Source: Deltaproteobacteria bacterium
GTDB lineage: Bacteria; Desulfobacterota; Desulfomonilia; UBA1062
Direction of reading: 5' to 3'
Length of the DNA stretch: 64,000 nucleotides
NCBI GenBank assembly: GCA_018433775.1
Contig: JAHDQN010000035.1
Span: 62,001 to 126,000 of the forward strand
A program made the translations under genes and the position numbers. Shown here in pieces: positions 34,543-42,952 of the stretch (the stretch's first letter is position 1; the number at the start of each line of letters is the position of its first letter). The notes under the pieces are model-generated. The model saw only the letters and a program-made list of their open reading frames with translations. It searched no databases and had not been told where the DNA came from.

Positions 34543-35406
34543 TCAGGGGTGATCCTTGGATACTTCGACAAAGCCCAGACGCAGCCTTTCAAGCTTGCTC
34601 CTGACCGCTTCAAAGCGCTTGCCCTCCAGATAGGATGGTCTCACCATATCCCGAATGAGTCGGGGGTCATATAATTCTTCAGCTAGGATCTCCACGACTT
34701 GTTTTCTCGTCTCTATAGTCACCATGCGGGCCATATCACGGCCCAACAACCTGATGCCGGCCATGGCAAGATCAAATTCCTCTTCTTCCATGACATCGAT
34801 TTCCGGCCCGAACAACCTGTTTTCATTTCCGGCATAGGCATAGTGGTCCATCATGAAAAGCAGGTCTTCAGCATCTTTTTGACGTCCAGGGTACCTGTCA
34901 TGCCAGGATATTATCTTCATCAGTGCCATTCCCGGCACCGTAGGGACCTTGACGGCAAGAAAAGGATTGTCATGTACTTGTATCTCGAGAGAGTACTCGT
35001 AGGCCTCTTTGAATCCCAGGATGTTCATGACCACCGTATGATCAGGGGGCCAGGTGATACTCCTCTGATCAGCGCTTACTTTTCCAAACGGGACAATGTC
35101 CACCCTCAACTCCCCATACCTCAGGACATGGGGTGCCCTTCCAGAGACAAACCTGCCGCTTGAGACAAGTGCCGTGGACAGCCTCTGATATTCTTCCCAT
35201 CCAGCAACCTCCACTCCGATATCAAGATCCCGGGTGCTTCTCCTGGCCGGCAGTTTATAACAGAGTTCAAGAACGATATCTCTGGCCATGGCACCGACAA
35301 TAAAGAATGGTATGCCCAGCCTCGCAGCTTCACGGTCTACGAGACCGATCACCTCCACAAGCAAAGGATCAATCTTCCCTGATAAGTTGAACGATATGTC
35401 TTTCAT
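34543..35406 (-). CDS. AbiEii-like nucleotidyltransferase toxin
   Basis: A 287-aa nucleotidyltransferase of the AbiEii/AbiGii toxin group (type IV toxin-antitoxin). Near the N-terminus, FFIVGAMARDIVLE is the family's replacement for the pol-beta GS motif, and TRDLDIGVEVAGWEEYQRL holds the paired Asp residues. Further on are LRVDIVPFG with the third Asp, MNILGFKEAYEYSLEI, KVPTVPGMALMKIISWHDR and KDAEDLLFMMDHY. Its start lies 38 bases inside the end of the preceding AbiEi-like gene with only a weak ribosome site, implying translational coupling. Full length, so probably functional. Confidence 0.85.
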   Translation of the reverse strand: MKDISFNLSGKIDPLLVEVIGLVDREAARLGIPFFIVGAMARDIVLELCYKLPARRSTRDLDIGVEVAGWEEYQRLSTALVSSGRFVSGRAPHVLRYGELRVDIVPFGKVSADQRSITWPPDHTVVMNILGFKEAYEYSLEIQVHDNPFLAVKVPTVPGMALMKIISWHDRYPGRQKDAEDLLFMMDHYAYAGNENRLFGPEIDVMEEEEFDLAMAGIRLLGRDMARMVTIETRKQVVEILAEELYDPRLIRDMVRPSYLEGKRFEAVRSKLERLRLGFVEVSKDHP

Positions 35407-36406
35407 AGATCATCCGGGCAGTCTCGAGGTTTCGCTGTTCGCCTGTAGCCATCAGGTCAGCGTATACCAGAAGGGGGGGGACCATATCTTGATCCGGGGG
35501 AATTGCGTCAAGATCCCAGAAACGATACAGGAGCGTTACATCACCCAGCGGGTCTTTCCTGAGCCTATGCGCCATCAGGATGGTATTGGGCTTTTGCTTA
35601 TCCACGTAGAGGGTCACATCCTGCGGCTTGAGATGCCTGGTGAGCTTTGCTGCAGCGACCTCCCCTCCCCAGAGGGCGGTTTCAGGATCAAGGACCACAT
35701 TGTGCCACCAGCCAACAGGACCCTGATATCTGCCATGAATCAGCTTTGGTCGCAACTGCTCTGCATACCCGGTGACCCAGCGCTCCAGAAGAGTCTTCTT
35801 CCTGATCAGCCGGGTCTGCCTGTTTCTCCTTGTGCCTGTCTCTTCCAGGAAACCGAGCTCCTTGAGCTCCCTCATGGTCCAGTTCACCACGCCGAATGCC
35901 ACTCCGGCCTGTGCAGCGATTGTTCTGAAGGGTTTGTTCAGCAGATCCCGGTTGCACAAGAGGTGGAAGAGTAGCCGCAGGCCGGTCTGTTTAAAAGCTC
36001 TTCCCACCGCCGGCAGCCTGGTAACCTCGGGGTTCTTGTTCCCTTTCACAAAGAGATACAAGGGAGGCTGGTTGAGATACACATTTCCTGCCTCATCCAT
36101 GAACTGAATACCAGCCGCCTTCAAACGATCTGCCATCCTGGCAGTTACCTGGGGAGTGACAAGAACGAACTTCTCGGGTTCATGCCTTGCCGCAACAAGA
36201 GGGAGCAGGGTATCCACTGTGGTAATCCTGTTCCTCACTTCAGCTTCAAGGGTAATTCTTTTCCCGTGATGATAAATGGCGAGAACAGCATCAACCCTTT
36301 GCCCAGCTTTTTTCGGAAGCTTGATATTTATCTTGATTCCCGTTTCTCGGGCACAGGCATCAGTAGCGTTCTGAAGGACTGCATGTTCTAATGTTTGTCT
36401 ATCCAT
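35369..36406 (-). CDS. AbiEi-like antitoxin (COG4861 type)
   Basis: A 345-aa protein with the start at 36406 (AAAGG seven bases upstream; the frame is also open to 36424). The N-terminal 120 residues contain a nuclease-fold-like strand set (RVDAVLAIYHHGKRITLEAEVRN). Next comes a winged-helix region (LLNKPFRTIAAQAGVAFGVVNWTMRELKELGFLEETG) and a C-terminal part with PVGWWHNVVLDPETALWGGEVAAAKLT and PLLVYADLMATGEQRNLETARMIYER, which is the AbiEi COG4861 signature. It should bind DNA and repress its own operon. The promoter directly upstream carries four TGATCA sites, consistent with autoregulation. Confidence 0.85.
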   Translation of the reverse strand: MDRQTLEHAVLQNATDACARETGIKINIKLPKKAGQRVDAVLAIYHHGKRITLEAEVRNRITTVDTLLPLVAARHEPEKFVLVTPQVTARMADRLKAAGIQFMDEAGNVYLNQPPLYLFVKGNKNPEVTRLPAVGRAFKQTGLRLLFHLLCNRDLLNKPFRTIAAQAGVAFGVVNWTMRELKELGFLEETGTRRNRQTRLIRKKTLLERWVTGYAEQLRPKLIHGRYQGPVGWWHNVVLDPETALWGGEVAAAKLTRHLKPQDVTLYVDKQKPNTILMAHRLRKDPLGDVTLLYRFWDLDAIPPDQDMVPPLLVYADLMATGEQRNLETARMIYERHIVQLIRED

Positions 36407-36417
36407 GACACAACCTT

Positions 36418-36478
36418 TGATCACATATTGCTATTGATCATTATTTGTGATCATAGTTATATCGTGATCATTTTGCAA
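36418..36478 (-). promoter_or_regulatory. AbiE operon promoter overlaid by four TGATCA operator sites
   Basis: On the minus strand, TTGCAA (36473-36478) and TATGAT (36450-36455) are separated by 17 bases, a good sigma-70 promoter. Four copies of the palindrome TGATCA start at 36418, 36435, 36448 and 36465, spaced 17, 13 and 17 bases. One lies in the spacer, one on the -10, one in the early transcribed region and one just before the start codon. The two 17-base-spaced pairs make a symmetrical layout expected for cooperative binding by the AbiEi antitoxin. Confidence 0.75.
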
Positions 36479-36810
36479 GAACTTTAGAAAAATCTTTAAT
36501 CTCCGGGTAGAATATCTGTCACAATGATCGCATCAAACAGGCTTTAAATCCCCCCAAAGACAGTCTTGATTGCTCGGGCAATCAAAAGAGACTCGGTCAG
36601 AAAACCATCTCTACCGCTTCCTGACGTTTGAGGGAACACTGTGAATCGAGGAGTAATCAAGAATTCTCAAGAATAGCTAAGTCAAGGCGACTATTATCTT
36701 TAACTGGATCAGGATCGAGGCAAGCAGAAGAAAGAAGACCAACTTGAGAACTAACAGTATAAGGTCATTCCTTATTGCTTCCCTAAAGATATTTATATCT
36801 AGATATTAGT
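36479..36810. other. Intergenic region left of the element, 332 bases
   Basis: No gene recognised. A hairpin with an 8-bp stem TTGATTGC/GCAATCAA and a TCGG loop lies at 36566-36585 without a T-run. At about 36798-36809 there is a palindrome ATATCTAGATAT, right next to the displaced tRNA 3' end; in the ancestral order it would have followed the tRNA gene. Confidence 0.5.
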
Positions 36811-36842
36811 GGTGGAGATGGGGGGATTCGAACCCCCGACCT
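36811..36842 (-). repeat. attL: displaced 3' end of tRNA-Ala, CCA-encoding
   Basis: On the minus strand this reads the T-arm and the 3' acceptor strand ending CATCTCC-A-CCA. A 24-bp block (36819-36842) is identical to 49700-49723 inside the intact tRNA-Ala gene. No D-arm or anticodon arm precedes it, so it is not a functional tRNA. It is the chromosomal tRNA 3' end displaced by integration; unlike the present tRNA gene, it encodes the terminal CCA. Confidence 0.88.
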
Positions 36843-36893
36843 ATGCCTTGAAACCTTGGGATAATGCCGCTTCGGTCTTCAAGAAATGATTCT

Positions 36894-36911
36894 ACTGCCC
36901 ATTCACTGCCC
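36894..36911. repeat. Paired ACTGCCC repeats, left arm-type integrase sites
   Basis: ACTGCCC occurs at 36894-36900 and 36905-36911, 11 bases apart (one helical turn), between the attachment core and the integrase stop codon. The same heptamer with the same spacing occurs just inside the right end, which is how tyrosine-integrase arm sites are arranged. Confidence 0.65.
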
Positions 36912-36912
36912 A

Positions 36913-38013
36913 TCATTTTATCTTCCTCACCTTGTCGACTGCCGACTTCATGGAGGTTGTCTGGAATTCATAATAGCGCTTTGTGATCCTGGTACTTGAA
37001 TGCCTGAGCCATCTGCTCACCATGTGGATGTCCATGCCGCTGTTCGCGAGCTGTTGAGCGAATGATGTCCTGGTCGCCTTGGCCATACCAACACTGTACC
37101 CCAGAGCCTTCTTGCTCGCATTGTGAAAAACTTTACCTAGGGCCTTTGTGAACGGCTTGCCAGTCGACGGGTTGATGAAGACGAATTTGTCAATTTTCGA
37201 GTCCTGGGATCTCGGTATTCCATCCAGGAGCTCCCTGAGCTCGTCGGTTATCGGTACTGGCAGCGGTCTCTTTCCTTTGACCGTCACCAGGTTTTCGTAG
37301 AGGTCAAAGGCATGCCGGAAGATGATCTCTCCCCGGGAAAGCTTCACATCATCCCATTGAAGAGCCCGGGCCTCTGCCGGACGGCAGCCTGTGAAAACTC
37401 CGAAAAGATAGATAGGCCTATACTTGGGTGCGAGAGCTGCAAGGATCTTCTCCTGTTCTGCTGGCTCAAGCCAGATCACCTCGGGATCTACGACCTTGTT
37501 TGTCCCACGCATGACCGGCTTGGATGGAGCCTTATCAATATCCTTAGCCCTCTCAGCGTCGTGCAGAATCTTCATCATGCACCCTAAGATGTTCTCCTTG
37601 GTTTTGCCACTCTGCGGTATCGTTGTAGCAAGATCTTCGAGGTCTTTCTCGGTAAGATCCTGGATGAATTTTCCTCCCAGGATCGGAATGATATACTTAT
37701 CGAGATAGGTCCTGTATGATTTTCGGGTCGCATTCATGAGGTGCGTCTGCCGCTCGAACCAGGGCTCTACATAGGCCTTAAGGTGCATCGGCTTCTTTTT
37801 CTTGAAGCGCCCCGGGTGAAAAACACCCATATCGATCTGGGTATTGATGATGACCTTCAGTGCCTTGCCCATATCCTCACTGGTACATGGGATGAGCATG
37901 CCCCCTTGGATAGGCATCCGGTAAATCCGCTCCCTCTTGCCCTTCCATCGTAAATCGACAAACCAGGTTTCCGACTTTGGATCAAACCTCACTGACCCTA
38001 TATTCGATGACAT
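36913..38013 (-). CDS. Tyrosine-recombinase integrase of the element
   Basis: A 366-aa phage-type integrase from the ATG at 38013 (the frame is open to 38082, but residues before MSSNIGSVRFD look non-coding). Residues 1-75 form an AP2-like arm-binding domain, 76-165 the SAM-like core-binding domain (YVEPWFERQTHLMNATRKSYRTYLDKYIIP), and the rest the catalytic domain. Active-site residues: Arg211 in FTGCRPAEA, a Lys in VKGKRPLPV, Arg315, His338 in RWLRHSSTRIT and the Tyr nucleophile in KRYYEF (347 or 348). The usual HxxR reads KxxR (K312), a known variation. The gene ends about 70 bases from attL. Confidence 0.93.
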   Translation of the reverse strand: MSSNIGSVRFDPKSETWFVDLRWKGKRERIYRMPIQGGMLIPCTSEDMGKALKVIINTQIDMGVFHPGRFKKKKPMHLKAYVEPWFERQTHLMNATRKSYRTYLDKYIIPILGGKFIQDLTEKDLEDLATTIPQSGKTKENILGCMMKILHDAERAKDIDKAPSKPVMRGTNKVVDPEVIWLEPAEQEKILAALAPKYRPIYLFGVFTGCRPAEARALQWDDVKLSRGEIIFRHAFDLYENLVTVKGKRPLPVPITDELRELLDGIPRSQDSKIDKFVFINPSTGKPFTKALGKVFHNASKKALGYSVGMAKATRTSFAQQLANSGMDIHMVSRWLRHSSTRITKRYYEFQTTSMKSAVDKVRKIK

Positions 38014-38112
38014 GGCCCATACACCCCCGGGTAAAGAATAAGGGGTTATGTTACGCTGGTCATGAACCAAGGTCAAATGCATGGTAATTCTTTTGAGGGG
38101 TCTCCTTATGCC

Positions 38113-39498
38113 CTACGAAGCTCTCATATAAACCCGCTGCCTTGCCCTTGCCGAATTCTCAAGAACACCGATGTTTGAATCAACATAGTCATACACCCTG
38201 GCCTTTTCTTTCCCTTGCGCCGGCCTGAGCACACGCCCGAGGTACTGAAGCAACCGGCCATCAAAGCGCACAGGGGAGGCAAGAAAGAGAGCTGACAAGT
38301 CCTTACAATCAAACCCTTCCCCGATGAGCTGTCCCGTTGCTATCAGTATCCGAACCCGGCCAGCGTTCAATTGATCAACAATAGCCCGGCGCTCTTTTCC
38401 CGAAAGATCACCGGTGAGAACATCTGCCAAGATCCCCCGGTCCATGAACATCCCAGACAGTATCTCACAGTGGGCTTTTCTGTCCGTTAACACTAAGCAC
38501 ACGCCGGTACCGGACCTTGCCTCTCCGAGCACATCATTGACTATCTGCGCATTTCGGCCACGGTCCCGGGTAAGCTCTGAGAGCATCTGGGTGTATTGCA
38601 CCGAAGGATCGAGCTTCGTGTTGAAACCGGTTTCCCTAGTGACCACCTCAGCTCTGAGTATGTCCCCCGAATCCTCGAGGGTTGCCTTTCCAATCTCGTG
38701 GATCTTATCGCCCACGTTCCAGAATATGAGCCTTGAAAGCCGATCTCTTCTCCAGGGAGTAGCCGAAAGACCGAGCATGTACTTTGTATCGAATGCTGTC
38801 ACTGCCTCGGTGAAGGTCCTGGAAGGGCATCTATGACATTCATCCACCACCAGGTGACCGAAGTATTCCTTGATATCCGGAGCCACCTTGAAGATGGAGT
38901 TGACCACGCCCACAGTTATTTTCTTGCCTATGGTCTTCTTCCCATCCCCTATGATGCCGATTTTATTCTTGGGAACGCCCAGGAAGGTCTCTATCCGCTC
39001 GATCCATTGGTGCAGCAGCTCCTTGTTGTGTACGATTACAAGGGCAGGCTGTTTTCGTGCCGCGATGATATACAGGCCCATAACTGTTTTGCCGCTCCCT
39101 GTTGGTGCCTCCAGGGTGCCGAAGTCTCTTGAGAGCATCGCCTGTGCTGCTGCGGTCTGGAAGTCCCGGAGCTCCCCGCGGAAGGTAAAACCGACCTCCG
39201 GCAAGGTCCGGCGCTGATCATGAATAGTGAATTGCAGGCCGGCATCTCTCAGGATCACAATAAGCTGCCGGATGAATCCCCGCGGTATTATCATCGAGCC
39301 TCTAGCCATTTGGTAACCCCGGAGGTACTCAGGTATACCCCACGTGCTGAAATTGCGCTTCTCAGCTTCGATGTATCGGGGATTCCGGAAGGTGAGCCGG
39401 TTCTTGATTCTCGATAAGACATCAGTGCGCATGGCGTTCACAGATGGAATACGAACCCGGTTATCAACTACCAAGATGATCCTGCCTGTCGAGCCCAT
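38113..39498 (-). CDS. Phage-type superfamily 2 DNA/RNA helicase
   Basis: A 461-aa DEAD/DEAH-type SF2 helicase. The N-terminal 110 residues are a phage-helicase-like leader ending GFTFRGELRDFQTAAAQAML (Q-motif region). Walker A is APTGSGKTVMG; motif II is VVDECHR; motif III is LSATPWRRD. The second RecA lobe has CLVLTDRKAHCEIL, LIATGQLIGEGFDCKDL and QYLGRVLRPAQGK. The ATG at 39498 follows the dnaB stop by two bases with AAGGA in front. Similar helicases accompany phage replication modules. The family resembles the UvsW/XPB group (inference). Confidence 0.92.
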   Translation of the reverse strand: MGSTGRIILVVDNRVRIPSVNAMRTDVLSRIKNRLTFRNPRYIEAEKRNFSTWGIPEYLRGYQMARGSMIIPRGFIRQLIVILRDAGLQFTIHDQRRTLPEVGFTFRGELRDFQTAAAQAMLSRDFGTLEAPTGSGKTVMGLYIIAARKQPALVIVHNKELLHQWIERIETFLGVPKNKIGIIGDGKKTIGKKITVGVVNSIFKVAPDIKEYFGHLVVDECHRCPSRTFTEAVTAFDTKYMLGLSATPWRRDRLSRLIFWNVGDKIHEIGKATLEDSGDILRAEVVTRETGFNTKLDPSVQYTQMLSELTRDRGRNAQIVNDVLGEARSGTGVCLVLTDRKAHCEILSGMFMDRGILADVLTGDLSGKERRAIVDQLNAGRVRILIATGQLIGEGFDCKDLSALFLASPVRFDGRLLQYLGRVLRPAQGKEKARVYDYVDSNIGVLENSARARQRVYMRAS

Positions 39499-39500
39499 GA

Positions 39501-40820
39501 TCAATCCTTGTTTTTAAACATCGCCCGAGAACCAATCCATTCGAGCTCGATCTTTCCCGTGGCCCCGTTCCGGTTTTTGGCGATGTCAACTATTGCCTTT
39601 CCCTTATCTTCCGGGCGCCTGCTTCGGATGTATGGCCGGTCGATCAAGAGCACAATATCCGCTTCCTCTTCGAGTGCCCCCGTGCTCTTCAGCATGTGCA
39701 GGGCAGGGCCGCCGCTTCCTTTTTCTTCCGACCTCCTGTTGATCTGTGCGAGAAGGAAGATGGGTGTCCTGATCTGCTTTTTGAGCTTGGAGAGCTCCTG
39801 CAGTATGCCGGTGTTCCTTTCATACTCGGCCTTCCCCTCTCCCCGTATCTGCGAGAGCTGATCGATGAAGATACACTGGGCCCCCTTTTTCCTGGCCATC
39901 CTAATCCTCCTCTTCAGTTCGTGTACGGTCAGGCCTCCCTTATCATCTACCAGGGCAGGCCATTCAGAGATCGTTCCTCCACTCCTCATGATTTTTTCCC
40001 ATGCCGCGAGCCCTGGCCCTGAACCATACGTGAGCTGAAGCATGTCGATATTTCCTTCTTGAGACACCCACCGGTTTGTAACGTCCAAACGGTCCATCTC
40101 GAGTTCGAAGAGGGCAACCTTATGCCCGGCATGCATCATGTTTCTCATTGTTGATATGACAAAGGCACTCTTGCCAACGCCCGGCCGCGCAGCGACCACG
40201 ATGAGCCTTGATCCTCGCACGCTGATCACATCATCAAGAAGCTTAAACCCTGTCCGGATCCAGATATCTTTCGTGCCCTTATTGAGTGCCTGGTATTCCT
40301 GAGTAGCATCGGACATGAGGGTCCTTGGCTCGTAGAAGTTCCCTTTGCCCCGGTTATCTATCTGAAGGATCTCTCCTTGAATCTCATCGAGGACGGAAAC
40401 TATTTCGTTGACGGAATCGCCCTTGAGCGATCGGAGTTCGTTATTGTACTTAGTCAAGAGCTGGATTGCTGACCTTACTGTCGCGTAGTTGCGCACAACA
40501 CCAGTGTAATGATCGATACTTATAGCTGACAACTCGTCAGCAATGCTCGAAATGAATGTCCCAGGATTTGGGAATTTTTCCTCTACGGCCTGTGTGGCTG
40601 TAACAATATCAATGGGTTGTTTTGAACTGTAAAGGTGGGAACAGGCTCTGAAAATTTCCTGGTGTCTCAGGTCATAAAAATCATTGGCCTGAAGAGAATC
40701 AAAGACCTCACCTTTATCCGCAATGCTTGCTGTCGGGTCCAGGAGTAGAGAGAGAATCGCTGCCTCATATCTCGTGTTATGGGGCAATGTCTTATATTCT
40801 TGTGCCCGACCTGGCTTCAT
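39501..40820 (-). CDS. dnaB: DnaB-like replicative helicase of the element
   Basis: A 439-aa DnaB. The N-terminal domain (residues 10-110, NTRYEAAILSLLLDP ... DFYDLRHQEIFRACSHLYSSKQPIDIVTATQAV) is the primase-interacting part. The RecA-like domain has RPGVGKSAFVISTMRNM (Walker A), IFIDQLSQIRG (Walker B) and IFLLAQINRRSEEKGSGGPALHMLKSTGALEEEADIVLLI. It overlaps the DnaD-like gene by 4 bases and abuts the SF2 helicase. This is presumably an element-encoded copy separate from the host dnaB, indicating the element drives its own replication. Confidence 0.93.
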   Translation of the reverse strand: MKPGRAQEYKTLPHNTRYEAAILSLLLDPTASIADKGEVFDSLQANDFYDLRHQEIFRACSHLYSSKQPIDIVTATQAVEEKFPNPGTFISSIADELSAISIDHYTGVVRNYATVRSAIQLLTKYNNELRSLKGDSVNEIVSVLDEIQGEILQIDNRGKGNFYEPRTLMSDATQEYQALNKGTKDIWIRTGFKLLDDVISVRGSRLIVVAARPGVGKSAFVISTMRNMMHAGHKVALFELEMDRLDVTNRWVSQEGNIDMLQLTYGSGPGLAAWEKIMRSGGTISEWPALVDDKGGLTVHELKRRIRMARKKGAQCIFIDQLSQIRGEGKAEYERNTGILQELSKLKKQIRTPIFLLAQINRRSEEKGSGGPALHMLKSTGALEEEADIVLLIDRPYIRSRRPEDKGKAIVDIAKNRNGATGKIELEWIGSRAMFKNKD

Positions 40821-41668
40821 ATCTCCTCCAATCTTCGCTTGATATCCTCAGATGTGATAAAGTCATCAACGTTTGGTGTTCCTTCTGGCGTACTATGGCC
40901 ATTACTGTTCCGGATGATTCCCAGGAGGTACTTTTCATCCTTGCCCTGACGATGGTAACCCTTCTCCAGGTATGTCCTGATCCCGGTTATGACCTGATCA
41001 ACCGGGAATCGCGCCCACTGATGGAGTATTCCCAAGATGACACTCTCCGCAATTCGGCCGGTCTTTCTGGTGGTTGATATTGCACTGAACACCTGGTCAA
41101 TGATTGCCTGGTCAGGATACCGTTTTTTCATTTCAAAGATCTCAGAGGCGACTGCAGGGGGATTCCCTTTCTTTATTCCTTTCTTTCTTGGTATTGTGCC
41201 CAGTGTGTGCACCTTCGTTGTACCTTCATTATGCCCTTCGTAGTTTGATATATCTTGATAATAGCTATAATTACATATGGTTATAACCATGCCGTGTGTG
41301 ACCTTCATTGAGACCGCCATTGGACCTTCATACGGACTTTCGTGAGTGAAGAAGCTCAGGGCATCCCTGATTTCCTTGATGGAGGGTTTACTCGTTCGGT
41401 ATCCTATCCTGTACTTCATCGCATCCCGCATGGATTCCAACGATGTAAAAAACTGACCTCTCTTCAGGTCCCCATGATTCTTGAAGCTGGCCTGTAGGAG
41501 CATCCAGATCCAGAGCTTACAATACAAAGGGGGTTTCTCTATGATCCCACTATCACCGAGCTTGCGGGCAAGAAGGATATATCCACCTTCGATATGTCCC
41601 TGCTTTATTGTCCCGCTCTGAGTAGTTGAGCCGCTTGATGTAGAGACAAAAGCCCCCTTTTCACTCAT
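40817..41668 (-). CDS. DnaD-like replication initiation/helicase-loader protein
   Basis: A 283-aa protein. The N-terminus (GGYILLARKLGDSGIIEKPPLYCKLWIWMLLQASFKNHGDLKRGQFFTSLESMRDAM) is a winged-helix domain of phage replication organisers, recognisable by the LxRGQ-type turn. A DnaD/DUF-like region with many helices follows (AESVILGILHQWARFPVDQVITGIRTYLEKGYHRQGKDEKYLLGIIRN). It ends by overlapping dnaB with ATGA. By position and fold it should bind the element's origin and load DnaB. Confidence 0.75.
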   Translation of the reverse strand: MSEKGAFVSTSSGSTTQSGTIKQGHIEGGYILLARKLGDSGIIEKPPLYCKLWIWMLLQASFKNHGDLKRGQFFTSLESMRDAMKYRIGYRTSKPSIKEIRDALSFFTHESPYEGPMAVSMKVTHGMVITICNYSYYQDISNYEGHNEGTTKVHTLGTIPRKKGIKKGNPPAVASEIFEMKKRYPDQAIIDQVFSAISTTRKTGRIAESVILGILHQWARFPVDQVITGIRTYLEKGYHRQGKDEKYLLGIIRNSNGHSTPEGTPNVDDFITSEDIKRRLEEI

Positions 41669-41958
41669 TCAGAAATTCCTTCAAGATATTCCCGGACATC
41701 CAGCCCAAGGTCTCGGCTTGCTAAGGCAAGGAGAATAAGCTTGTGAATAACCCTAGGTGTTACATCCCCGCTATGCAGCATTAGATCACCTGGCCTCGAC
41801 CTTTGAAATTGGGGCTTGCTTCGGAAATATTGAAATGGTAATGAGGGGTTATCTTGTGTCTGCCCTGACTGTTTCAAGCCCTCAGCTCTCCCCCCCAGGA
41901 GATGAGGTGCGTTTATCTCTGACCCGGGTGGGTGTTCTGGCCTTCTTTGCTCGAGCAT
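41665..41958 (-). CDS. Small hypothetical protein of the replication operon
   Basis: A 97-aa protein without recognised domain. The N-terminal half is polar and Pro/Gln-rich; the C-terminal half (VIHKLILLALASRDLGLDVREYLEGISE) forms helices. It overlaps the DnaD-like start by 4 bases and begins 17 bases after the XRE regulator, so it belongs to that operon. The ribosome site is weak. Confidence 0.5.
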   Translation of the reverse strand: MLEQRRPEHPPGSEINAPHLLGGRAEGLKQSGQTQDNPSLPFQYFRSKPQFQRSRPGDLMLHSGDVTPRVIHKLILLALASRDLGLDVREYLEGISE

Positions 41959-41974
41959 GTGATCGATCCGCCTT

Positions 41975-42193
41975 TCATCTGCAAGCTGCCTTGGACCCTT
42001 TTACCGTGGATTCGAATAGATCTTCTATGCGCATGCCAAGAGCCATGGCCATGCTTTTTTTCTGGTCTTCAGACGGTACCCGGGCACCACTTACAAACTT
42101 GGAAATCATGGTCTCGCCTAAGCCCACGGCCTGTGAAAATTTGGTCTGTGTCCGGTATTTTTGCAGGATAGCGATTTTTAACGCTATATTCAT
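41975..42193 (-). CDS. XRE-family (Cro/CI-like) small regulator
   Basis: A 72-aa helix-turn-helix protein. KYRTQTKFSQAVGLGETMISKFVSGARVPSEDQKKSMAMALGMRIEDLFE is a complete HTH_3 domain with the usual Q-A-V-G-L, I-S-K-F-V-S-G-A-R and C-terminal LF ending. AGAGGGC precedes the ATG. It lacks a cleavage or oligomerisation domain, so it is Cro-like rather than a full CI repressor. It heads the replication genes together with the MerR-like gene. Confidence 0.88.
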   Translation of the reverse strand: MNIALKIAILQKYRTQTKFSQAVGLGETMISKFVSGARVPSEDQKKSMAMALGMRIEDLFESTVKGSKAACR

Positions 42194-42252
42194 TGATCGG
42201 CCCTCTTGTGGAAAGAAGCTAAGCTATTAACCAAATAAGTTTTAAAAAAATA

Positions 42253-42792
42253 TTATTCGAGTCCAAGTTCTTCTATCCTGTAATTTGTCCTGTATGTAAT
42301 TTCATGTAGATTGAGGATGTCATATCCGACTGCCTTAGATTCTTTCATGAATTCCCCGATATCCGATTTCTTCACCATAGTTACACCTACTGCCTGCATC
42401 TCGCCTTGATTGGTTTTTTGTGTCCATCCACGGCCCGATTTATATTTTTCAAGTATAAGAAATCTATCGACGTATTTGTCTAAAGAAACCAATTCGTGTC
42501 CCTGCTGTACATTCCGTACGCGATCATTTTCAAAGAGATATCCCTTGAAGAAATTCCCCATTACAAAATTAATAGTGATGTAACTGAGTCCCATTTCAGC
42601 AAGTTCTCTTACGACGGCTATCTGATATAAATGCCATAGGTTGTATTCACGAACGATGCCCCGGCCGTCGTTTTTCTCGCCTGCCCATTCTATCAGACCG
42701 TGTCGTGCCCAGTATAAGAGGGTTTTCGCAGGAACATCATCAAATATCAGATTTACTTCTTTCTGAGTGTAAATTCTGGCCTCGGTAACCAT
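42253..42792 (-). CDS. MerR-like winged-helix regulator of the element
   Basis: A 179-aa protein from the ATG at 42792. The N-terminal IYTQKEVNLIFDDVPAKTLLYWARHGLIEWAGEKNDGRGIVREYNLWHLYQIAVVRELAEMGL is a MerR-type winged helix with its wing and helix pair. The C-terminal 110 residues show no known effector domain and no metal cysteines. No ribosome site is present; a good promoter places the transcript start within a base or so of the ATG, so the mRNA may be leaderless. It is first of the leftward regulator-replication operon. Confidence 0.75.
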   Translation of the reverse strand: MVTEARIYTQKEVNLIFDDVPAKTLLYWARHGLIEWAGEKNDGRGIVREYNLWHLYQIAVVRELAEMGLSYITINFVMGNFFKGYLFENDRVRNVQQGHELVSLDKYVDRFLILEKYKSGRGWTQKTNQGEMQAVGVTMVKKSDIGEFMKESKAVGYDILNLHEITYRTNYRIEELGLE

Positions 42793-42799
42793 GAACAAC

Positions 42800-42867
42800 T
42801 AAATAGCATATGGATTAGCCACTTGTCAAGTTCATGATATTGAATAGACTTGCTAGCCGTATCATGA
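42800..42867 (-). promoter_or_regulatory. Promoter and paired operator between the element's divergent operons
   Basis: On the minus strand TTGACA (42824-42829) and TATTTA (42800-42805) are 18 bases apart, predicting initiation near 42793. Just upstream, TCATGATA (42832-42839) and TATCATGA (42860-42867) form an inverted pair 20 bases apart, and the second is itself part of a TATCATGATA palindrome. This looks like a phage-style control region bound by the XRE or MerR-like regulator. Confidence 0.6.
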
Positions 42868-42952
42868 TAAAAATCATTCCAGCCAATCACAATTCTGCAT
42901 CAAGAAACATTCAATAGTTTAGGGCACACTCTTGTAAAAAAGGGTTCTTCTG

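Noticed and set aside
36811-36900. A second complete tRNA gene at the left end
   Set aside because: Only the T-arm and 3' acceptor strand are present; no D-arm, anticodon arm or 5' acceptor can be folded.
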